Below, piece after piece: positions 52,028 through 60,227 of a DNA stretch of 64,000 bases. The notes beneath the pieces are model-generated. The model worked only from the letters and a program-made list of their open reading frames with translations. It did no database searches and was not told where the DNA came from. Origin of the DNA: an uncultured Lachnospiraceae bacterium (GTDB lineage: Bacteria > Bacillota > Clostridia > Lachnospirales > Lachnospiraceae). The DNA lies in contig URSA01000013.1 of the NCBI GenBank assembly GCA_900550475.1, positions 9,754 to 73,753 on the forward strand, written 5' to 3'. The stretch's first letter is position 1, and each line of letters opens with the position of its first letter. The translations under genes and the position numbers were made by a program.

Positions 52028-53148
52028 TTCTTTTCCTCCCGGATGTGTTTCTCCAAAAAGCGGCAGATGTCTGCGGCTGCATTCGGGCGGGCGTTCTGCC
52101 GCTGCGCCGAGCGCATGCCGTCCCTTACCGCCTCGTTTTCCACCAGAAGCCTTCCCTGCTTTACCTGTGTGTAAACATGTTCTGCGGCGATGGACATGCC
52201 CCTTGAGACAAAGAACTCGCGGTTGCGGGTCTCGCAGCCGGGGATGGGAGCCGTGTGCACGATGGGAACGTTGCAGTTGAGCGCCTCCGTGCTGGTCAGA
52301 CCGCCCGGTTTTGTGTAGATCACATCACAGGCAGCCATGAAATCCTCCACATGATTGGTGTAGCCTATGATGTGGACGCCGGGGGTGCGGCGGAACTGCC
52401 GCTTTAAGGTGTTGCGCAGCTTTTTGTTGTTTCCGCAGATAATCACCACCTGTTCGCCCACTTTCAGATGACGTACCAGCTCATAGGCAAAAAGGTGGAT
52501 TTTGCCGAAGCCCATGCTACCGCTCATAATCAGGTACAGGGGCTTGTCCTCCGGCAGATGCAGCTTTCTTTTTGCCTCTCTGCGGGGCGCGGGATCGCAG
52601 AAGGCGGCCTTGGTGGGGATCCCGAGAGGAACCAGCTTTTCTGCGGGGATGCCCCGCGCGGTATACTCCTCCGCCAGATCCTCATGGGGAATGATGTAGT
52701 AGTCGCAGTCCGTCTCCTCCCAGAAGGGAATACAGGTATAATCCGTGCTGACCGCTACGGTCAAGGGCACCTCCATATGATGTTTTTTCATGTAGGTAAC
52801 AGTCTCCGCAGGGAACAGGTGCGGCATGACGATGGCGTCGCAGGGATGTCCCGCTAAATAGGCGGCAAGCTTTTTTGCCATAAGCCCGTTTGCAAAATAG
52901 ACCGGGGACTTTCTTTTGGAGGAGCTGATGACGCCTCCGATCCGGTAGAAGATTCCGAACAGATGCGGAAAGGTCTTTGCGATATTGACATAGCACTGTC
53001 CCACCCGGCGCGCCGTGCGCGGCCCGGAAAGGAGAAACATATCCATCATCTCTGCGTCGTATCCCGCAGCCTGCAGCGCCTGTGTGACGGCAGCGGCAGC
53101 GGCGTTGTGTCCTCCGCCTGTGGAGGAAGACAGTATTAAAACTCTCAT
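52024..53148 (-). CDS. Diacylglycerol glycosyltransferase-like protein (MGDG synthase/UgtP type)
   Basis: 374 residues. The N-terminus VLILSSSTGGGHNAAAAAV is the conserved start of MGDG synthase and UgtP. The C-terminal nucleotide-sugar site has GSMGFGK, YTNHVEDFMAACDVIYTKPGG and TEALNCNVPIV. It probably transfers a sugar from UDP-sugar to diacylglycerol at the inner membrane face, giving glycolipid or a lipoteichoic acid anchor. A TACAAT -10 element at about 53202-53207 (minus) lacks a good -35. Confidence 0.87.
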   Translation of the reverse strand: MRVLILSSSTGGGHNAAAAAVTQALQAAGYDAEMMDMFLLSGPRTARRVGQCYVNIAKTFPHLFGIFYRIGGVISSSKRKSPVYFANGLMAKKLAAYLAGHPCDAIVMPHLFPAETVTYMKKHHMEVPLTVAVSTDYTCIPFWEETDCDYYIIPHEDLAEEYTARGIPAEKLVPLGIPTKAAFCDPAPRREAKRKLHLPEDKPLYLIMSGSMGFGKIHLFAYELVRHLKVGEQVVIICGNNKKLRNTLKRQFRRTPGVHIIGYTNHVEDFMAACDVIYTKPGGLTSTEALNCNVPIVHTAPIPGCETRNREFFVSRGMSIAAEHVYTQVKQGRLLVENEAVRDGMRSAQRQNARPNAAADICRFLEKHIREEKK

Positions 53149-53232
53149 AGAAACAGATACCCCTCATAAATCAGTATTGTCTGTACGCACATTGTATCAT
53201 GCGGGTGGGAAAAAAGCCAGTGCTATCCGCGC

Positions 53233-53261
53233 TTGACGCAGAATCCATTTTCTAGTAATAT
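53233..53261 (+). promoter_or_regulatory. GH105 gene promoter
   Basis: TTGACG at 53233-53238, 17-base spacer, TAATAT at 53256-53261. Confidence 0.65.
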
Positions 53262-53319
53262 AGTCTTATGAAAGCACTTACATTTTGAAAGACCGCACGG
53301 CGGCAGAAAGAGTGAAAAC

Positions 53320-54456
53320 ATGCATATTCCTGTGATTGAGCAGTATATCGACGAACTGATTGAGAGAAGCACCCTGGATGTTCCTGCGTGGAATATCGAG
53401 AAGGCAAAGAGCGGGCTGAAGGCGGGCTGGAATTACATAGACGGCTGTATGATCCTTGCCCTTCTGGAGACCTACAATACCACGGGCGAAAAAAAGTATC
53501 TTGACTTTGCGGATGCGTTTATCGACCATAGGGTCATGGAGGACGGCACCATCGCGGGGTACAAGCCGGAGGATTACAATATTGACAATGTGAATGCGGG
53601 AAAGACGCTCTTTCTTCTGTATGATCTGACCGGCAAGGAGAAGTACCGCAAGGCGATTGATGTGATCTATGGGCAGCTGCTGGGACAGCCCCGGACGGAG
53701 GAGGGCAATTTCTGGCACAAGAAGATATACCCCAATCAGGTCTGGCTGGACGGGCTTTATATGGGACAGCCCTTCTATATGGAATATGAGACCAAGTTTG
53801 ACGGCAGGAAGCATTATGACGATATTTTCCGCCAGTTTGCCAACGTGGTAAAGTATATGAGGGATGAAAAGACCGGCTTGTATTACCATGGCTACGATGC
53901 ATCCAAATCCATTTTCTGGTGTGATAAGGAGACGGGACTTTCCAAGAATTTCTGGCTGCGGGCAATCGGATGGTATTCCATGGCGTTGCTTGATACCTTG
54001 AGCAAGACGGAGCCCGCCGGATATGAGAAAGAATATGAATATTTAAAGAAGGTGTTCTGTGAATTGATTGATTCCCTCTTAAAATTTCAGGATGAGAGCG
54101 GTATGTGGTATCAGCTGCCTGCTCTGGGAGAGGGGAACGGCAATTATCTGGAGACCAGCGGCAGCGCGATCCTTGCTTTTTCCATTCTGCGGGGCGTCCG
54201 TCTCGGATTCCTGCCGGAGTCTTACAGACAGTACGGCGTAAAGGCGTTTGAAGGGATACAGAACCGCTATATGAAGACCACGGACGGCAAGCTGCATCTG
54301 GGCGGCATCTGTCTGGTTGCAGGTCTCGGCCCTGCGGACAATACAAGAAGGGACGGCTCCTTTGCATACTATATGTCGGAGCCTGTTGTGGAGGACGACG
54401 CAAAGGGTGTTGCACCGTTCCTTCTTGCCTACACGGAGCTTCGCAGACTGGACTGA
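53320..54456 (+). CDS. GH105 unsaturated rhamnogalacturonyl hydrolase-like enzyme
   Basis: 378 residues of the GH88/GH105 alpha-barrel family (YteR/YesR type). The catalytic aspartate is in NQVWLDGLYMGQPFYMEY; other conserved parts are FWLRAIGWYSMALLDTL, GMWYQLPA and ETSGSAILAFSILRG. These enzymes remove the unsaturated uronic acid left by pectin or gellan lyases. There is no signal peptide, so it acts on imported oligosaccharides. No pectin transport genes are in the window; a GH43 gene lies about 2 kb downstream. Confidence 0.9.
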   Translation: MHIPVIEQYIDELIERSTLDVPAWNIEKAKSGLKAGWNYIDGCMILALLETYNTTGEKKYLDFADAFIDHRVMEDGTIAGYKPEDYNIDNVNAGKTLFLLYDLTGKEKYRKAIDVIYGQLLGQPRTEEGNFWHKKIYPNQVWLDGLYMGQPFYMEYETKFDGRKHYDDIFRQFANVVKYMRDEKTGLYYHGYDASKSIFWCDKETGLSKNFWLRAIGWYSMALLDTLSKTEPAGYEKEYEYLKKVFCELIDSLLKFQDESGMWYQLPALGEGNGNYLETSGSAILAFSILRGVRLGFLPESYRQYGVKAFEGIQNRYMKTTDGKLHLGGICLVAGLGPADNTRRDGSFAYYMSEPVVEDDAKGVAPFLLAYTELRRLD

Positions 54457-54477
54457 TTTTGCTTTCAGCCCTTAAAA

Positions 54478-55038
54478 TTAAAAGAAGAGATGCTCGATCA
54501 GTATCTTGCTGCCGATCAGGATCAAAATGATGCCGCCCACAAGCTCTGCACGGGATTTGTACTTCGTTCCGAACACATTGCCCACCTTCATGCCGAGAGC
54601 GGACAGGAGGAAGGTGATGACGCCGATGAAGGAAACGGCGGGAATGATGGGGATGTCCGGCAGAAATGCAAAGGTCACGCCAACCGCCAGCGCATCGATG
54701 CTGGTAGCAATGGCAAGCAGCAGCATTTCCTTGAAGGCAAGAGAGGCGTTGGCACCCTCTTCCTCCTTGGAGAAGGACTCACGGATCATGTTGGCGCCGA
54801 TGAACACCAAAAGCACGAAAGCGATCCAGTGGTCGATGGCGGAGATCTTCTCCTGAAAACGGTAACCGACCAGATAGCCGAGCGTGGGCATCAGCGCCTG
54901 AAAGGCGCCGAACCAGAGTCCGACCACACAGGCCTTTTTCAGGGTGATCTCCGGGGTGGCAAGGCCCTTGCACACTGCGACTGCGAAAGCGTCCATGGAA
55001 AGACCGACGGCGAGTAAGAAAAGACTGCATAAACTCAT
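54478..55038 (-). CDS. mntP: Manganese efflux pump MntP
   Basis: 186 residues from MSLCSLFLLAVGLSMDAFAVA with site AAAGAGGAG. Six membrane helices are arranged in two halves, each with the acidic motif of the family: GLSMDAFAVAV and ATSIDALAVGVTF. It exports Mn2+. The upstream leader is a yybP-ykoY-like manganese riboswitch with its own promoter and terminator, which strongly supports the function. It ends tail to tail with the GH105 gene. Confidence 0.94.
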   Translation of the reverse strand: MSLCSLFLLAVGLSMDAFAVAVCKGLATPEITLKKACVVGLWFGAFQALMPTLGYLVGYRFQEKISAIDHWIAFVLLVFIGANMIRESFSKEEEGANASLAFKEMLLLAIATSIDALAVGVTFAFLPDIPIIPAVSFIGVITFLLSALGMKVGNVFGTKYKSRAELVGGIILILIGSKILIEHLFF

Positions 55039-55063
55039 GGGGGTTCTCCTCTTTGGTGGGCTA

Positions 55064-55213
55064 CACCAAAAAGACTCACGGATGGTCTGCGCACAACAGA
55101 TCATCCATGAGTCTCATTTTTTAAGATAATACCAGATGCCGCACACGGCATCATCGTGTTGATATTACCACAGCACTGCTGCAAACTACTCCCTCAAGGG
55201 CAATATGAATGTA
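55064..55213 (-). promoter_or_regulatory. yybP-ykoY-like Mn2+ riboswitch
   Basis: On the minus strand the leader has CCTTGAGGGAGTAG near the 5' end, ATATCAACACGATG in the middle and GAGACTCATGG at the 3' end. The flanks CCTTGAG and CTCATGG can close the P1 helix, and GGAGTAG matches the conserved L1 of this family. The P1 3' strand is also part of the terminator, so Mn2+ binding would prevent termination and switch mntP on. Identified from motifs and context without a covariance search. Confidence 0.75.
55068..55114 (-). terminator. Riboswitch terminator
   Basis: On the minus strand AGACTCATGGATGATCTG (55114-55097) pairs with CAGACCATCCGTGAGTCT (55089-55072), followed by T residues. Confidence 0.85.
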
Positions 55214-55219
55214 AAAAGC

Positions 55220-55248
55220 ATTATAGGGTAAATGAAAAAGATTGTCAA
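55220..55248 (-). promoter_or_regulatory. mntP promoter
   Basis: On the minus strand perfect TTGACA (55248-55243), 17 bases, perfect TATAAT (55225-55220). The start near 55213 puts the whole riboswitch in the transcript. Confidence 0.85.
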
Positions 55249-55269
55249 TAGGGAGAACGGTTTTTTTCC

Positions 55270-55298
55270 TTGAGGTCTGCCGCAGGCAGTGCTATAAT
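55270..55298 (+). promoter_or_regulatory. Promoter with palindromic spacer
   Basis: TTGAGG at 55270-55275, 17-base spacer, TATAAT at 55293-55298. The spacer contains the palindrome CTGCCGCAGGCAG, a possible repressor site. Confidence 0.65.
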
Positions 55299-55340
55299 GA
55301 AGAAAAATAAAAAGGAGAAATCCGGAAAGAAGGAAAAGAA

Positions 55341-56306
55341 ATGAAAAAAATCAGGACAATCCTGCTGGCAGCGGTCATGTTTATAATATTGTGTGCGGTG
55401 GGAAACACAGTGTATGCGAAAACGTGGGCGACGGAGGAAGCACCGTCATATACTGTTTTAGCCGAAGGAGACATCCTGACGGCGGGATGCCACATCATCG
55501 ATGCGGACTATGTCGAACTGGATGGAGAGAGAATCAAAACAAGCTGGTCCGACAGCTTGAGGGGTAATGTATATGTTGTCGAGAAAGATGTGACGGTGAT
55601 TGGGATAGAGAATGGTGTTTATGGTTCTTATGTACCGTTGCCGGGAGGAGGAGAACCTGAGGCAGAACATCTTGTTCGTCTGAAAACCATTGTGCCGGAG
55701 ACGGTTGGCGGAGCGCAGACAACCCTGTCCCCGGAGGAAGCGTGGAAGAGAAGTCCCCAGAACCCGAAGAACTATCTGCCGGAGGTGACACTGGCGGACG
55801 GAAGTACGGTGGAATCCACCGTTCCCGCCCACTTTATGAGCGGGAAGGACGGAGGTGTGTCCGCAGTGTTCTCCACTACGGCGCTCGGCGATTTCTATCG
55901 CGCACTTGGGGTGAGCGGAGGCAACGGCGTGCATATGTATAGCTACAAGAGCCTCTGTGGGCCTTTGATGAGGCAGCTTTTTGCAGATCATGCGGCAGCA
56001 CTGGGCACAGAGGTGACGGTTGCGGACATCTTTGAGATGCAGACGGAGATCAGAGATAAGAATTACAAGCTGGTGGAGGTTGTAACCGAGGGTAACGAAG
56101 CGGTGGATATCGTGATCGGCTTACAGGGTGATCTGTTGAAGGCAGCGGAAGCCGGATCCGATTTCGCAGTGCTTGTCTATGCGGACGGTGAAATGACCGT
56201 TTGTACGGATACGGACGAGGAAGTTTCTACCCTGACCATCAACACCACCAAGACAAGCGGCATTTACGCAATCGTGTATGCACCGGCGGGAACGTTTGCG
56301 GAGTAA
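55341..56306 (+). CDS. Secreted protein of unknown function
   Basis: 321 residues with a Sec signal peptide (MKKIRTILLAAVMFIILCAVG, cleavage likely after VYA at about residue 26). No lipobox or wall anchor. The mature part has a region of beta strands (AEGDILTAGCHIIDADYVEL), a central part with NYLPEVTLADGSTVESTVPA, and a C-terminal beta-rich part that ends in IYAIVYAPAGTFAE. No family is recognised. It has its own good promoter with a palindromic spacer. A GH43 gene starts 31 bases downstream, so they may share a transcript, though a link in function is not shown. Confidence 0.75.
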   Translation: MKKIRTILLAAVMFIILCAVGNTVYAKTWATEEAPSYTVLAEGDILTAGCHIIDADYVELDGERIKTSWSDSLRGNVYVVEKDVTVIGIENGVYGSYVPLPGGGEPEAEHLVRLKTIVPETVGGAQTTLSPEEAWKRSPQNPKNYLPEVTLADGSTVESTVPAHFMSGKDGGVSAVFSTTALGDFYRALGVSGGNGVHMYSYKSLCGPLMRQLFADHAAALGTEVTVADIFEMQTEIRDKNYKLVEVVTEGNEAVDIVIGLQGDLLKAAEAGSDFAVLVYADGEMTVCTDTDEEVSTLTINTTKTSGIYAIVYAPAGTFAE

Positions 56307-56336
56307 GACAATTTGCGGGAGAAGGTAAGGAGTCGC

Positions 56337-57893
56337 ATGGGAGAGAGTCTTAAGAAAACAGAAGTGATATGGCGGGCGGATCAGGGGGACGGAACCTACC
56401 GGAATCCCATCCTGTATACGGATTATTCCGACCCGGATGTGATCCGGGTCGGGGAGGACTATTTTATGGTGGCTTCCTCCTTCTGCAACACGCCTGCGGT
56501 TCCGGTGCTGCATTCCAAGGATCTGGTCAGCTGGAAGGTGATCAGCTACGCCATGGAGCAGCTTCCGTTTGACTATTACGACAGACCGCGGCATGGATGT
56601 GGGGCGTGGGCGCCCGCGATCCGCTTCCATGAAGGGGTGTACTATATTTTCATTCCCATGCCCGACGAGGGAATCTTTATGGTGAAAAGCAGGGATCCGT
56701 TTGCAGGCTGGGATGCTCCCGTCTGTGTGCGCAAGGTGACGGGCTGGATTGATCCCTGCCCCTTCTGGGATGATGATGGGCGGGCGTACATGGTGACGGC
56801 GTTTGCGCGAAGCAGGATCGGCTTCAAAAGCATGCTCCATCTGTCCCCCATAGAGCCGGATTGTACCGGAGTGCTGGGTGACGGCAGGCATATTTTTGAC
56901 GGCAGCGAGACACAGCCCACCATTGAAGGCCCGAAGCTGTATAAACGCAATGGCTACTATTATATTTTTGCACCGGCGGGCGGCGTCAAGACCGGCTGGC
57001 AGACGGTGCTGAGGGCGAAGAATATCTGGGGCCCCTATGAGGAGAGAATTGTGATGCATCAGGGGAACAGCCCTGTGAACGGCCCGCATCAGGGAGCGTG
57101 GATTGACACACCCTCCGGGGAGGATTGGTTCATTCATTTTCAGGATGTGGGAAACGCAGGCAGAATCATTCATTTGCAGCCTGTGCGCTGGGAGGATGAC
57201 TGGCCTGTGATTGGTGTGAACGCAGACGAAAACGGCTGCGGGGAGCCCGTGATGCACTACCGCAAGCCGGATGTGGGCGGCGTATATCCGTCCTGTGAGC
57301 CGGATGCCTCCGATTACTTTGACAAGGATGTGCTGGGGCTGCAGTGGCAGTGGAATGCCAACCATAAAAAGGAATGGTACGCACTCGGAAAGGACGGGCT
57401 CAGGCTCTATGCCCAGCCTGTGGAAAAGGAGGTACAGGCCTGTGACATCAGCAACCTCTTGCTGCAGAAGTGGCCTGCCCCCGCATTCTCCGTGACGGCG
57501 GATCTGTATCTGGATCATATGGAGGAGGGCGATGTGTGCGGCATGATCTCTCTGGGCGGCAGGTATGCAGTGCTTGCCGTAAAGCGGGAGAACGGAGAAA
57601 ACCTTCTGGTGCAGCGTACGGGAGAATGGACGAAGCAGGACGAGACGGAGACGGTGTGCGGCAGGGTGGAGGAGAACAGGATCTTCCTGAGAATGTATGT
57701 AAAGCGTGAGCAGTATGTGTCCTTTGCGTGCAGCGCGGACGGCACGGAGTTTATTCCGGTGGGAAGGGAGACCGAGGCGTCTCCGGGACGCTGGGTAGGC
57801 GTCAAGACAGGATTGTTTGCCATCAATGAAACCGGAAAGAGCGGCGGCTGTGTGCGGATCGGTTCGTACCTGTATGAAAGAAAAACGGAGTAG
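56337..57893 (+). CDS. GH43 family glycosidase (beta-xylosidase/arabinofuranosidase type)
   Basis: 518 residues. The five-bladed propeller has the three acids of GH43: Asp in YSDPDVIRVG, Asp in GWIDPCPFWDDDG and Glu in TIEGPKLYKRNGYYY. From about residue 320 a beta-sandwich similar to the GH43 C2 domain follows (DVLGLQWQWNANHKKEWY). There is no signal peptide, so it acts inside the cell on short xylan or arabinan pieces. ATG 56337 has site AAGGAG; the in-frame start at 56313 is weaker. A strong terminator follows. Confidence 0.9.
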   Translation: MGESLKKTEVIWRADQGDGTYRNPILYTDYSDPDVIRVGEDYFMVASSFCNTPAVPVLHSKDLVSWKVISYAMEQLPFDYYDRPRHGCGAWAPAIRFHEGVYYIFIPMPDEGIFMVKSRDPFAGWDAPVCVRKVTGWIDPCPFWDDDGRAYMVTAFARSRIGFKSMLHLSPIEPDCTGVLGDGRHIFDGSETQPTIEGPKLYKRNGYYYIFAPAGGVKTGWQTVLRAKNIWGPYEERIVMHQGNSPVNGPHQGAWIDTPSGEDWFIHFQDVGNAGRIIHLQPVRWEDDWPVIGVNADENGCGEPVMHYRKPDVGGVYPSCEPDASDYFDKDVLGLQWQWNANHKKEWYALGKDGLRLYAQPVEKEVQACDISNLLLQKWPAPAFSVTADLYLDHMEEGDVCGMISLGGRYAVLAVKRENGENLLVQRTGEWTKQDETETVCGRVEENRIFLRMYVKREQYVSFACSADGTEFIPVGRETEASPGRWVGVKTGLFAINETGKSGGCVRIGSYLYERKTE

Positions 57894-57929
57894 CGCAAAA
57901 TCGAAAAATCGAAAAATGCGGCGAGAAAA

Positions 57930-57960
57930 ACAAAATGGGACTTCCCATTTTGTTTTTTTT
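57930..57960 (+). terminator. GH43 gene terminator
   Basis: ACAAAATGGG at 57930-57939 pairs with CCCATTTTGT at 57944-57953, followed by seven T. Confidence 0.92.
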
Positions 57961-58123
57961 GTAATATAATGTGCTATATCATCTGTGGATGATCTGTTTT
58001 TTCAACATAAATCATGTATGAATCCCAAGCAATCTTAAAATAAAATAGACCGGTGCAAGCAGAGACAGCTATGTTTGCGCGGTGTTATGCAGCAGTTTAC
58101 GTTTCAGAAGGAGGAACGGACGA

Positions 58124-59818
58124 ATGAGAGAGAAGTATGAATCCCTGGCGCTTGCAGACTTGAAGGCCATTGCAAAATCCAGGGGAATCAAGGGCGTTTC
58201 AACCATGAAAAAAGCGGATGTGGTTGAGGCGATGCTTCTGCTGGATGAAAAAGAGAAGGCGGAAGAACGCAAAGATTCGGAGGAGCGCAGTGCGTCTGCG
58301 GAGCGGAGAGGACAGGAAGAACAAAAGACCTTAAGAGAGCGCAGAAACCCGGAGGAACGAAACGGCTCTGCGGCGGGGCGCAGACGCCCTGAGGATCGCC
58401 GTGCTTCCGAGGTTCGTCACGTTCCCGAAGAGCGTCGTGCTTCCGAGGAGCGCCGTATTCCTGAAGAGCGCCGTACTTCTGAGGAGCGCCGTATTCCTGA
58501 AGAGCGTCGCACTTCTGAGGATCGCCGTATTCCTGAAGAGCGCCGTGCTTCTGAGGATCGCCGAGTTTCCGAGGACCGCCGCACTTCTGAGGAGCGTCCA
58601 GACACCAGACGTCCCGAGGATCGCAGCAAGGCAGCCTCCTCCTTTGACAGAAACGCCGTATATGATGTGAATTGCTTTCCGCCGGAGCTTGACAGCGGGC
58701 TGGAGGCAAACGGTATTTTGGAGGTGATGCCGGACGGATACGGCTTTATCCGCTGTGAAAATTATATGCCGGGCGACAATGATGTGTATGTGGCGCCCAG
58801 CCAGATCCGGCGGTTCGGACTAAAAACGGGCGACATTCTGGTGGGCAACAAGAGAACCAAGACTCAGCAGGAGAAATTCAGCGCCCTCCTCTATATCAAG
58901 AGCGTCAACGGATTTACCGTGGAGGAGACCATACGCAGAAGCAATTTTGAGGAGATGACCCCGATCTTCCCTGATGAGAGAATCAAGCTTGAGGTTCCGG
59001 GAGCCAGCATTGCCATGCGTGTCATGGATCTGGTGAGCCCCATCGGAAAAGGGCAGAGAGGTATGATCGTGTCGCCGCCCAAGGCAGGAAAGACCACACT
59101 TTTGAAACAGGTGGCAAAATCCATCCAACGCAACGAGCCCAAGATGCATATGCTGATCCTTTTGATTGACGAGCGTCCGGAGGAAGTGACGGACATCAAG
59201 GAAGCCATTCAGGGCTCCAATGTGGAGGTAATTTATTCCACCTTTGACGAGCTGCCGGAGCATCACAAGAGAGTTTCCGAGATGGTCATCGAGCGCGCAA
59301 AGAGGCTGGTGGAGCACGGCATGGATGTGGTGATCCTGCTTGACAGTATTACAAGACTGACGAGAGCATACAATCTGGTGGTTCCGCCCAGCGGACGCAC
59401 CCTGTCCGGCGGACTTGATCCGGCGGCGCTGCATATGCCGAAGCGCTTTTTCGGCGCGGCGAGAAACCTGCGCGGGGGCGGAAGCCTGACCATTCTGGCG
59501 ACAGCGCTGGTGGAGACCGGCTCCAAGATGGATGATGTGGTGTACGAGGAGTTCAAGGGAACGGGTAATATGGAAATGGTGCTTGACCGTAAGCTTTCCG
59601 AAAAGCGGATCTTCCCTGCCATTGACCTGCAGAAATCCGGCACCAGACGTGAGGATCTCCTGTTGAATCAGGACGAGCTGGAGGCAATCAATGTGATGCG
59701 CAAGGCGCTGAACGGCATGAAGGCGGATGAGGCGGCAGACCGGATTCTGGATATGTTCTCACGGACGCGCAACAACAACGAATTTGTCAATGTTGTGAAA
59801 AAAATGAAGTTTATTTGA
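58124..59818 (+). CDS. rho: Transcription termination factor Rho with repetitive insert
   Basis: 564 residues from ATG 58124 (site AAGGAGGA). Residues 1-42 are the Rho_N helical domain (LALADLKAIAKSRGIKG). Residues about 45-180 are an R/E-rich low-complexity insert with six-residue repeats (EERRIP/EERRTS). Then come the RNA-binding cold-shock domain (NGILEVMPDGYGFIRC), Walker A SPPKAGKTTLLKQ near residue 316, Walker B LILLIDERPEEV and the C-terminal SGTRREDLLL. Rho stops untranslated transcripts. Such inserts occur in other bacterial Rho proteins and can bind RNA or phase-separate. A 163-base leader precedes it, with a possible promoter TTCCCA-17-TATAAT at 57942-57970 inside the previous terminator. 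Confidence 0.95.
   Translation: MREKYESLALADLKAIAKSRGIKGVSTMKKADVVEAMLLLDEKEKAEERKDSEERSASAERRGQEEQKTLRERRNPEERNGSAAGRRRPEDRRASEVRHVPEERRASEERRIPEERRTSEERRIPEERRTSEDRRIPEERRASEDRRVSEDRRTSEERPDTRRPEDRSKAASSFDRNAVYDVNCFPPELDSGLEANGILEVMPDGYGFIRCENYMPGDNDVYVAPSQIRRFGLKTGDILVGNKRTKTQQEKFSALLYIKSVNGFTVEETIRRSNFEEMTPIFPDERIKLEVPGASIAMRVMDLVSPIGKGQRGMIVSPPKAGKTTLLKQVAKSIQRNEPKMHMLILLIDERPEEVTDIKEAIQGSNVEVIYSTFDELPEHHKRVSEMVIERAKRLVEHGMDVVILLDSITRLTRAYNLVVPPSGRTLSGGLDPAALHMPKRFFGAARNLRGGGSLTILATALVETGSKMDDVVYEEFKGTGNMEMVLDRKLSEKRIFPAIDLQKSGTRREDLLLNQDELEAINVMRKALNGMKADEAADRILDMFSRTRNNNEFVNVVKKMKFI
58396..58603 (+). repeat. 18-bp/36-bp coding repeats in rho
   Basis: About eleven copies of an 18-base unit of the form GAG-GAG-CGC-CGT-x-x encode E-[ED]-R-R-[AIT]-[SP]. 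They alternate in 36-base pairs (AS/TS then IP). Codons here (CGT, CGC, TCT, CCT, ATT) differ from the rest of the window and copies are close in DNA, so the array is recent or kept homogeneous. Confidence 0.9.
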
Positions 59819-59826
59819 AAATGTAC

Positions 59827-59855
59827 TTGCATATTATGTTCCCGCATGATACAAT
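59827..59855 (+). promoter_or_regulatory. rpmE promoter
   Basis: TTGCAT at 59827-59832, 17-base spacer, TACAAT at 59850-59855. Confidence 0.65.
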
Positions 59856-59933
59856 AACAAAGCTGCTTGTGGGTGCATAAGCAGTGCGGATGAGAACAGA
59901 ACAAATTGACTTTATTATAGAGAGGTGAAAAAG

Positions 59934-60140
59934 ATGAAAGAAGGAATCCATCCCCAGTACTATCAGGCAACCGTTACTTGCAACTGTGGCAACACATTCG
60001 TAACCGGTTCCACAAAACCTGAAATCCACGTAGAAGTTTGCTCCAAGTGCCATTCATTCTACACCGGTCAGCAGAAATCTGCGAGAGCCGACGGACGTAT
60101 TGACAAGTTCAATAAGAAGTACGGTGTGGAAAGCAAGTAG
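59934..60140 (+). CDS. rpmE: Ribosomal protein L31, zinc-binding form
   Basis: 68 residues. Zinc ligands are CNC near residue 16 and CSKC near residue 36, so this is the C+ form used when zinc is sufficient. The body KPEIHVEVCSKCHSFYTGQQ is highly conserved. ATG 59934 follows AGAGGTGAAAAAG; a GTG at 59925 in frame is less likely. No Zur box was noticed. Order rho, rpmE, DUF1385, prmC, prfA is conserved in Firmicutes. Confidence 0.96.
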   Translation: MKEGIHPQYYQATVTCNCGNTFVTGSTKPEIHVEVCSKCHSFYTGQQKSARADGRIDKFNKKYGVESK

Positions 60141-60163
60141 TTTTTCCATAAATATGATTTCTG

Positions 60164-60194
60164 AAAGGTTGAGGTGTATATCTCAACCTTTTGT
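60164..60194 (+). terminator. Hairpin between rpmE and DUF1385
   Basis: AAAGGTTGAG at 60164-60173 pairs with CTCAACCTTT at 60182-60191, then TTG. The short T-run suggests partial termination. Confidence 0.65.
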
Positions 60195-60227
60195 GGTATA
60201 TGGTATTTTTGAGAAAGGCAGACAGGT

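Noticed and set aside
58417..58629. Arg/Ser repeat frame antisense to rho
   Set aside because: It is the mirror of the 18-bp coding repeat, with no start signal; only the sense frame joins known Rho domains.
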